Below, one piece after another: positions 58,301 to 64,000 of a DNA stretch of 64,000 nucleotides. A program made the position numbers and the translations under genes. The DNA is from Heliocidaris tuberculata (Eukaryota; Echinodermata; Echinoidea; Camarodonta; Echinometridae): assembly GCA_025618425.1 (NCBI GenBank), contig CM046850.1, positions 29,302,347 through 29,366,346 on the forward strand, read 5' to 3'. The notes beneath the pieces were generated by a model. The model had not been told where the DNA came from, searched no databases, and saw only the letters and a list, made by a program, of their open reading frames with translations. Numbering within the stretch: the first letter of the stretch is position 1; every line of letters begins with the position of its first letter.

Positions 58301-59585
58301 TCTGGGCAGGCACAGGTACCAGTGGGATTGGTGAGGCTTCGAACCACTCACGACCAAGAAGGCTTACACCCTCTTTGACAACAAGTAGAGGCAACTTGTA
58401 CGTCTGGCCTCCTGAGGCTAGATCAGGGCTGAAACTGACCTCCACTATGGCTTCTCCTATTATGGGAACGTTATGTCTAGTGTAAGTGCTTAGACTAACA
58501 TTAGTCGGTTTCAACTGATCACTGTTCATCTGACGAAATGTCTCCGCTGAAACGATTGTCCATGGACTGCCTGTATCAACCTCCATGCTAATGGGCTTTC
58601 CATTTACTTGGATTGAAGCATAATATGGTGTATTTTTAGAAAGTTTATTCACAGTGTTATCCTTGATATGGCTCATGCATTCTGAATTGGGTAATTCTTC
58701 AGGAGTGTCCCTGTCATTTCCTTCAAGGAAATGTGAGGCCTTTTGCTTTCTGGCTTTCCTATAAGCTTGCACACTGGCACATTGACTCTGAGTGTGCCCA
58801 GCTTCTGAGCATTTATGGCAAGTTTCATTCCTAAATCTACATTCATGTGGTGAATGACTGGTTGCACCACAACGCCAACATTTTCTACCTTGTTGACCTT
58901 TTGGCTTGTTGGGAATGTTTGCCCTAGCCTTAGGCTTACTTGGTTGGAAGTGGGGCTTACTTGGCTTACCACCTTTTGCTTGTGCATTTGATTGAGCATG
59001 TACTTTATTCAATTCAGGACTACATGCATTCATGTGTTCCTGGCCAGCTGATTTGCCAATGGTTTTGATTTGTTCCAAATCTTTATTGGCAACTTCCATA
59101 GCTGTGGCAATACTCAGTGCTTTCTCATAAGTCAAATTCTGTTCACTGAGCAACTTGCGTTGGATTGCATGATCTCTACAACCTACCACTAGGCGATCCC
59201 TCAACATAGTATTCAAGTCTTTGAAATTACATCCCTCACTACTCTGCCTTAGTTTGGCTACAAATTGTGGGATAGTTTCTGTGGGGGTTTGTGAGCATGT
59301 GTAAAATTTGTACCTTTGCACAATTTCTGTGGGCTTGGGTGCATAGTGGTTTGTTAATGCATCAACACATTCTTTGAATGTTTTTTCCACTGGCTTTTGG
59401 GGCTGTAGTAAAGATCTGAGGGTATGGTATGCTTTACTTCCTAGGTTGGTTAGGAAAATTGCTCTCTTCTTGCTATCTTCTTGGATACCATTGGAAATCA
59501 TCCATGTATCCAATACTTCTACCCACTCTTCAAAGCTATACCCTGAATCAAGCTGGGGCACTGGGCTTAAATAATTAGTTGCCAT
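55305..59585 (-). CDS. Gag-Pol polyprotein of a Ty3/gypsy retrotransposon
   Basis: A single 1426-residue frame supplies all functions for transposition. Gag occupies about residues 1-280 and has two CCHC zinc knuckles at 236-249 and 256-269. The protease has DTGS at 337-340. Reverse transcriptase runs about 480-690, with a catalytic Asp in LDLSHAYLQI (572), the RLPFGIASAP block and PYLDDV at 631-636. RNase H begins near TDASPYGLG (801-809). Integrase has an HHCC-type zinc finger (His1033, His1036, Cys1066, Cys1069) and a D,D-35-E triad at Asp1097, Asp1150 and Glu1186. The C-terminus is Lys/Arg-rich, then low complexity; no chromodomain was seen. The order reverse transcriptase, RNase H, integrase is typical of Ty3/gypsy. 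There is no stop or frameshift, and every catalytic residue checked is present, so it may be active. Confidence 0.96.
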   Translation of the reverse strand: MATNYLSPVPQLDSGYSFEEWVEVLDTWMISNGIQEDSKKRAIFLTNLGSKAYHTLRSLLQPQKPVEKTFKECVDALTNHYAPKPTEIVQRYKFYTCSQTPTETIPQFVAKLRQSSEGCNFKDLNTMLRDRLVVGCRDHAIQRKLLSEQNLTYEKALSIATAMEVANKDLEQIKTIGKSAGQEHMNACSPELNKVHAQSNAQAKGGKPSKPHFQPSKPKARANIPNKPKGQQGRKCWRCGATSHSPHECRFRNETCHKCSEAGHTQSQCASVQAYRKARKQKASHFLEGNDRDTPEELPNSECMSHIKDNTVNKLSKNTPYYASIQVNGKPISMEVDTGSPWTIVSAETFRQMNSDQLKPTNVSLSTYTRHNVPIIGEAIVEVSFSPDLASGGQTYKLPLLVVKEGVSLLGREWFEASPIPLVPVPAQNQTILKEETAVHKIQSLEDILERNRDVFDCATIGKLKDFKAEVHPREIVNEKLFYKAAPVPYTSRYKVDKALDELIAQDVIEPVKTSRIACPIVVVDKPDGSVRICGNYKVTANKFLDLEQYPIPSLEDLLQDLEGGQLFSKLDLSHAYLQIELDEEARQYTTVNTHRGLYQYKRLPFGIASAPAIFQRTMESLLGEIPMCRPYLDDVIISGKTQEEHLANLEAVLKCLGDNGLKLKKQKCAFMQPTIQYLGHKIDRCGISPLLEKLDAIRDAPRPVNQTQLQAYLGLLGYYRRFIPDLTTEIAPLTELLRAEYASKGTSRKGNRKRSNPVEPDPMFRWGPQQEKAFINSKRLLQSQSVLTHYSTNKPLLLQTDASPYGLGAVISHRDEHGREQPIAFASRTLTCSERNYAQFEKEALSIIFGLKKFHKYLYGRHFSIITDHKPLLGIFGDRPASPMASARIARWHVIMSAYEYDIVYKEGKKHQNVDGLSRLPMPTMSPEEWSNENFAEFNDQPPNRANLLTDVDTRPVDAEEIRTKTRKDPVLSRVVHYTQQGWTQSNLSDEFKPFICKKDELTVEDGVLLWGPRVVIPSDQDMRTKLMDELHCTHPGIVKMKSLARSYMWWPGIDRDLERKVRTCPICQAEQRSPQATPIHPWEFPNKPWMRLHIDYAQIENQDVLIIVDAHSKWIDAVRVSKATANATVVVLRRLFATHGLPETIVSDNGSQFLLEEFTKFLTNNNIHHVQTAPKHPSSNGLAERAVQTVKKGVRKTSGDNLEMRLQKFLLMYRLTPQETTGNSPSELLLKRRLRSKLDQIRPDLNKNVKRKQTSMKSRTDRRRDRRFAVHDDVQVKNFSSGPTWLYGKVIDIIAESMYLIELDDGRRVRRHVDHMIHYMPAGTGDHTTHEILNPARSTPDNQTQNPPEQDARPSNSQPNDENATSAQEDVGHRSETVGIQSESNTKTVPEVSTPNIDTTPKQNRSSQRQRKLPSKFQEYVVYK

Positions 59586-61038
59586 CTCTACTCTGAGGCT
59601 ACCTCATAAATTTGTGCAATACTAAATAATATACGGTATATTATTAATAGCACGCTTTAGATTTGCCGAAGTACAACTACTAAATTCGTCAAATGTATAA
59701 CTATATAACCTTGATTTAGTCAAATCGTATTTAACTTCACTTTAAATATAAAGTAAGCTTTAATCCAATCTCTGAACTTGCTTAATCTAATTAATGCTCA
59801 GGTTTTTAAAAAAACCTAAATCATCAACCGAATATTTCAATAGGCTTATATTCCTATTCATGAACTAAAAGTCTAAACTGACTTGAACTCAGGCTACGTG
59901 TGGGTATAAACTTTGCATCAGTCTACAGACAGTTAAAATCACTATTCAACTTGCACTGATTATTAAGTCACAATACCAAAATGTAAAAAACCCTTAATAT
60001 GAGCAGACTTAATGTAAAAATGTGACCTAGGGTCAGACATGTAAACAAGGGCTAATTAAATGTGATCTAGGCCTTGGCTAATAATATGCACAAACTGTTA
60101 GTCCTGCTTTTGAAGTACTGGTTTAACTTTTTACCAGAATTAGCTTGATACTTGTGGTTGTAATACTCAAATTATTATTAAACTGGCTCTGAGTCTGAAT
60201 GTGCCAACATTCATCATAAACTCAGTAGATCTAACGAGAAAACTTATGTGACTGTATGATCAACTCACACATTCTAGTAATACTAATAGTATTCATAATC
60301 ATCCCACAACTGACTGTATTGCATACCATATAAAGTAATTAACATGCTGATAATTATCAGTACATTGATAGTTATCTTCATAAGCAAACCAATGATAAGA
60401 CGATTGTCTTTCAAGTTCCTTGAGAGTTGAAGAAAGTGCAATCTACAACTACAGGTTCAATCACTTTTTTATTCATCACTGGACACTGGCATCAATCCAT
60501 GGGCATCTTGGATTTCATTTGCTGGCATAAACACTTTGGCTTGGCATTGGTGGACTGGCTTGAGTGTCTCTGTGGCTGACGACACTGGCTGGCTTAATCG
60601 GCTGGTGCAGGCATCGGGCGGTGATGTCCTGGCACGGGGCTGGCTCGGTGGACGGAGACTCAACACGACCACAAGTGGCTGGGCTCGGTGAGGGCAAGGC
60701 ACAGTTCATGCACGGTAGACCTACCCCTGAACGAAAAACTGTGGCGGCAACTCGGGCAGCATACAGTGCGGGTATCCGTTGAAGAAACTTCAGCTCGGCA
60801 CACACCGTGAACTATACGAAGGGTTGCAATCAATGCATGGGATCCAATCACTACTGCTATGGCAGGCGGTAGCTATTCTGCTGAGCGTTCGTAACCATAC
60901 ACAAAAACATATGGCTGGGGCTGATCACAATAACAGTGGGTATAGACCTGCTTAATTATGGCCGTGCACATACGCCACTGAAAATTCGAATTTCTGTCCT
61001 TTTGCGTAGTTAACTCAAAACGGGCAGCTACTCAGCAG
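59586..61038 (-). other. Long 5' leader of the retrotransposon
   Basis: About 1.45 kb between the primer site and the Gag start. Several short upstream ATG frames exist, the longest at 60515-60805 (96 codons). None shows a domain, so the region is called untranslated leader, probably with packaging signals. Confidence 0.6.
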
Positions 61039-61056
61039 ATCCCATCCTCGTCGCCA
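61039..61056 (-). promoter_or_regulatory. Primer binding site, tRNA-Ser type
   Basis: TGGCGACGAGGATGGGAT on the minus strand starts five bases inside the 5' LTR. It is complementary, CCA included, to the 3' end of metazoan tRNA-Ser(GCT) as I recall it (ATCCCATCCTCGTCG plus CCA). Confidence 0.85.
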
Positions 61057-61061
61057 GATTT

Positions 61062-61256
61062 TGTTATATTCTTTATTTAAACTTAAGCCGAGTCTCACTC
61101 AAATAAATGGCACGAACACAACGAAGTAAAATAACTCAACTTATATTCTATGGGTCGGTCGTCTGTCTTCTTTTTAGAACACATCTCATCACACAACACG
61201 TGTGTTACATAGAATGCTTCATAATGATAGTCTACAATCAAGTCTGATACATAACA
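61062..61256 (-). repeat. 5' LTR of the Ty3/gypsy element
   Basis: 195 bp. On the minus strand it carries a TATA-like GAATATAAG near 61140-61148 and AATAAA at 61072-61077 near its end, consistent with a promoter and a polyadenylation signal. It lies about 180-250 bp from the LRR gene start and is transcribed away from it. Confidence 0.93.
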
Positions 61257-61433
61257 CAACTCCATCAATCTGAATGACTGGACCCACGATTTCTAAAACA
61301 TTAGGACAAAAGCCTTCATCTCTAAACTGAAGCACTTTATCATGTTTATATAAAATAATTTCAAAGTGTCAAGAATCACACTGAGCACAGCATTTCGTGT
61401 TTTAGAGAATCACTGGGACAATTTCTTCGTCTG

Positions 61434-64000
61434 ATGATGGATGAAAGAATGTGTGGAATGGAACCTTCTTATTGCTGCAGTTTTGAAGGCTTTCGCTCTA
61501 TCATCACTATGTGGTTATTAGTTTCTTCTTTGTTTCCGTCTCAGGGGCTAGACCAAAGTCATTCCGTCTGCCTGCAGACGTGTTCCTGTTTAGAATTAGA
61601 GTTTGTCGATTGCGTGCTTAAGTCCTTAAAGTCAGTTCCTCCTGCAGGTCGTTTTCCATCGGCCACAAAACATCTCTCCCTCTCTAGCAACATGATAACT
61701 ATTATCGAAAATGATGCCTTCTTAGGCTTGTCAAACCTAAGGATTCTGCGCCTGAATATCAATGTGATATCAACCTTAGAGCCTCGAGCGTTTTCAGGCC
61801 TTTATCGACTCTCCGAGCTCCATTTAAGAAAAAATTCTATAGTGGATATCTCTGCGATTCCACCATTTACGTTCCTGATTCTCGAATTCAATTTCATTCA
61901 ACGACTCAGCTCTAATTTCCGCCAGGAATCCGAGTTCAACATCGTACATGGGGTATCAATCAACCTCTCGCATAATTTCATTGTAACTCTATCGAATTTG
62001 ACGCTTCCTGTAAGCAGCCTTGTGGCCAGATCATCCAACCTTCGGATGTTCGATATTCATGAAATGGCTTCGGCTCATCGTATCACCCTTATTGATGTAA
62101 GTCAGAACTATATTAGACTGCTCCCTGCTCTCACAAACCTGACCAGCCTTGAAAAACTTATGATAACTGATAACCCAATCCACATCAGACATGTGTCAGC
62201 TTGGCCAAAGACCATCCAATATTTAATACTAAATCTTGAAAACGGAACGGTTCTACCAGATACCTCCGTCAGTCAAATACGTCGATTGACTCTGAGTGGA
62301 GCTGGACTCACATCTACAGAAGACGTTCTATTTTGGAATATGGAATATCTCAAAATATTAATCATTAAGCATACTTTGATCCGAGATATCAAGGGCTTCT
62401 CTCAAGCTCCTGAGCTGGATGAACTCAAAATTATCCATTCTAAACTACGTGAGGAGATTATCATTAATTCTTCTGTCTTTCCATTTCTAAAAGATATTAC
62501 ACTCCAGAACAGTCATATCACGAAATTCGTCATCCTAAGAAAAAGCACAGATGGACGTGTTGATCCATCTTTTCAAACAAGGAAACTGAACCTAGACAGC
62601 AATGAAATAACTGACATGGATTTTCTCAGAAACCTCTCAAGTCTTCAGGAGTTATCGGTGTCCAACAACAAGATTGGGACCATAAACTGGATGGATTTAA
62701 ATCAGAATACTGGACTGCAAGCCTGTGAAATATCTGGTAATCGACTTAGTAGTGTTGATGACTTCATTCTGTTGAGGGGTCTCCGTTATATTGGTCTTTC
62801 CTTTAATCAAATAAAGATTGTTAATCCGGGTGCATTTGACGGTTGTCCAAACCTTTCCACACTCTCTTTGCATCATAACAGACTCATGGAGCTCCCAGGC
62901 CTTACATCATTGCCACAGTTACGCTGCCTTTATTTACAATACAATGACATAGAAAATATAACCGATACCAAGTTCAATTATATGGAAAGAGTCATTTTGA
63001 ACATCAATTTGAGTTCAAATAGATTACGATATTTTTCAGTTCAAAATGATCAGTTTGCTGATATCTTAGTTATCAGCGTAGAAAATAACAAACTAAAGTC
63101 TCTGGACCAACTGAACATCAGCTCCGTTGACAAGTTGAATAAACTGGACGTTAGTCATAACCTGATTACGAGCATTGAGCATCCAGGTTTTACTGGAAAG
63201 AAGTTACAGAAGTTTCTTGTCGATCACAACAGATTGAATTCCATCTTACTTCCTACAAGAACATATGAATTTTCATGTTCTCATAATAATATCAATCATT
63301 TGCCTGAGAATTCAAAGTGTCGAGACCGTGACATATTGTGCGAGACAGTGTGCGAATTGCATACTTTCGACGCTGGATGGAATAGGATAACGGCCATAAA
63401 CGAACATTCCTTTAAAAATTGCAGCAGCTTAACAAAAATTTATCTCCAAGGAAATCCACTAACTTCGATTTCATCAGTTTTCATAACAGGACTTCTGTCA
63501 TTATCACACACATTACTGGTGAGAGCTGATTTCGATTTGGAGAAGTATGTAGATTCGCCTGGTGACATTATCGAATTGAACAATGTAACTTTATTCCATC
63601 ACCAGCCCAACGTGTCTCTGCAGTTTTCATTGCCATTCCTTCGGGACTCTCTTTTGCTTTGCTGCAACGCAATAACTGTCTTACCCTCACTCGATGCCCC
63701 TTTGCTCAGAAGCCTGGACTTGAGTCATAACCGCATTAGATTACTTTCTGGAAACCCCTTTGAAAACCTGAAGACAGTTCGCGTCATTGCTCTACAGAAT
63801 AATTTAATCGCGAGAGTTCCGCAGCATGCATTTGCTTCATGTTTTATGATGCGCGAAATTAATCTCGAGCATAATCACATTAACTTTATTAGTCAATCAG
63901 CTTTCTTAAATCTCAGCCGTTTGATTATTCGGCTAGGTGGGAACCGTTTGATGACCATTTACCCCTCCAGCTTACCTCTACTTTCCAAACAAATCTACTT
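61434..64000 (+). CDS. LRR receptor ectodomain, 3' end beyond the window (Toll-like or related)
   Basis: An open frame runs from an upstream stop near 61356 to the window edge without interruption, about 855 codons from the first ATG. In-frame ATGs lie at 61434, 61437, 61449, 61458 and 61509. The last gives MWLLVSSLFPSQG, a short signal-peptide-like start; I list the first. An LRR N-terminal cap follows, with cysteines spaced C-x3-C-x-C-x7-C (residues 21, 25, 27, 35 counted from 61509). At least twenty 22-25-residue repeats of the LxxLxLxxN type follow, such as LRSLDLSHNRI. A Cys-rich break (C-R-D-R-D-I-L-C-x3-C) lies near 63319-63357. Repeats still run at the edge, so any transmembrane and TIR domains would lie outside. 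Echinoderms have large, mostly intronless TLR families, which fits, but other LRR receptors cannot be excluded. Confidence 0.88.
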   Translation, partial: MMDERMCGMEPSYCCSFEGFRSIITMWLLVSSLFPSQGLDQSHSVCLQTCSCLELEFVDCVLKSLKSVPPAGRFPSATKHLSLSSNMITIIENDAFLGLSNLRILRLNINVISTLEPRAFSGLYRLSELHLRKNSIVDISAIPPFTFLILEFNFIQRLSSNFRQESEFNIVHGVSINLSHNFIVTLSNLTLPVSSLVARSSNLRMFDIHEMASAHRITLIDVSQNYIRLLPALTNLTSLEKLMITDNPIHIRHVSAWPKTIQYLILNLENGTVLPDTSVSQIRRLTLSGAGLTSTEDVLFWNMEYLKILIIKHTLIRDIKGFSQAPELDELKIIHSKLREEIIINSSVFPFLKDITLQNSHITKFVILRKSTDGRVDPSFQTRKLNLDSNEITDMDFLRNLSSLQELSVSNNKIGTINWMDLNQNTGLQACEISGNRLSSVDDFILLRGLRYIGLSFNQIKIVNPGAFDGCPNLSTLSLHHNRLMELPGLTSLPQLRCLYLQYNDIENITDTKFNYMERVILNINLSSNRLRYFSVQNDQFADILVISVENNKLKSLDQLNISSVDKLNKLDVSHNLITSIEHPGFTGKKLQKFLVDHNRLNSILLPTRTYEFSCSHNNINHLPENSKCRDRDILCETVCELHTFDAGWNRITAINEHSFKNCSSLTKIYLQGNPLTSISSVFITGLLSLSHTLLVRADFDLEKYVDSPGDIIELNNVTLFHHQPNVSLQFSLPFLRDSLLLCCNAITVLPSLDAPLLRSLDLSHNRIRLLSGNPFENLKTVRVIALQNNLIARVPQHAFASCFMMREINLEHNHINFISQSAFLNLSRLIIRLGGNRLMTIYPSSLPLLSKQIY

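Larger units (their letters stand above)
54075..61256 (-). mobile_element. Full-length Ty3/gypsy LTR retrotransposon
   Basis: A 7182-bp element lies on the minus strand between two copies of CAACT (54070-54074 and 61257-61261). Its 195-bp LTRs start TG and end CA and differ at one base. It has a primer site matching tRNA-Ser, a polypurine tract and one long Gag-Pol frame. No envelope-like frame was seen. The fused Gag-Pol layout and zinc knuckles fit the mag/SURL branch known from echinoderms; that placement is inferred, not tested. One LTR difference implies a very recent insertion. Confidence 0.95.

Noticed and set aside
58673..58999. Minus-strand frame overlapping gag
   Set aside because: It is an alternative frame inside the Gag zinc-knuckle region and carries no independent motif.
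60515..60805. Accessory or envelope gene of the retrotransposon
   Set aside because: The short frame lies in the 5' leader, upstream of Gag, and has no signal peptide, membrane segment or known domain.

Overview
The window looks like animal genomic DNA, most likely from an echinoderm such as a sea urchin. This is an inference from the mixture seen, not a match to a reference. It is AT-rich and gene-poor. It carries (GA)n, (GAA)n and (TA)n tracts, many long G runs, tRNA-derived SINEs, a Penelope-like element, CR1/L2-type LINE tails, several MITE families and an intact Ty3/gypsy element. Its host genes are two rhodopsin-class GPCR genes and a large leucine-rich-repeat (LRR) gene.

Host genes. 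(1) 19198-20328 (-) is a complete single-exon peptide-receptor-like GPCR of 376 aa with every class A hallmark. (2) 42599-45385 (+) is a second GPCR in three exons. A 231-bp SINE with a poly-A tail and a short target-site duplication sits inside exon 2. The reading frame and splice phases fit only when the SINE is skipped, so this allele looks broken. (3) From about 61434 to the right edge (+) there is an open frame of about 850 codons encoding an LRR ectodomain (Toll-like receptor or another LRR receptor), cut by the window end.

Mobile DNA. 54075-61256 (-) is a full-length Ty3/gypsy retrotransposon. It has 195-bp LTRs differing at one base, a CAACT target duplication, a tRNA-Ser type primer site, a polypurine tract and one intact 1426-aa Gag-Pol frame. 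It inserted less than 260 bp upstream of the LRR gene start, pointing away from it. 710-1823 holds a Penelope-like remnant with a GIY-YIG endonuclease domain and, downstream of it, a candidate hammerhead ribozyme. LINE 3' ends lie at 28559-28897 (-) and 45430-46357 (+). SINE or tRNA-like heads lie near 4740, 25663 and 43855.

Non-autonomous elements are dense. TTAA-flanked foldbacks lie at 21717, 34069 and 52944. TA-flanked Tc1/mariner-type elements lie at 31083 and 47895. hAT-type elements with 8-bp duplications lie at 3425, 11634 and 27074. A GC-ended hairpin family lies at 32225, 43343, 48636 and 49556. Two tiny palindromic inserts (32 and 36 bp), each with an 8-bp duplication and similar ends, lie at 11356 and 39655.

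Arrays and duplications. A 165-bp palindrome-centred satellite (9340-10240) lies next to one member of an inverted repeat pair (6556-7075 and 10375-10905). A large nested foldback built from repeated units covers 49183-51920. Tandem or near-tandem duplications lie at 9061, 22310, 23793/24496, 37471, 51921 and 52140. The remaining stretches show no gene I can support.
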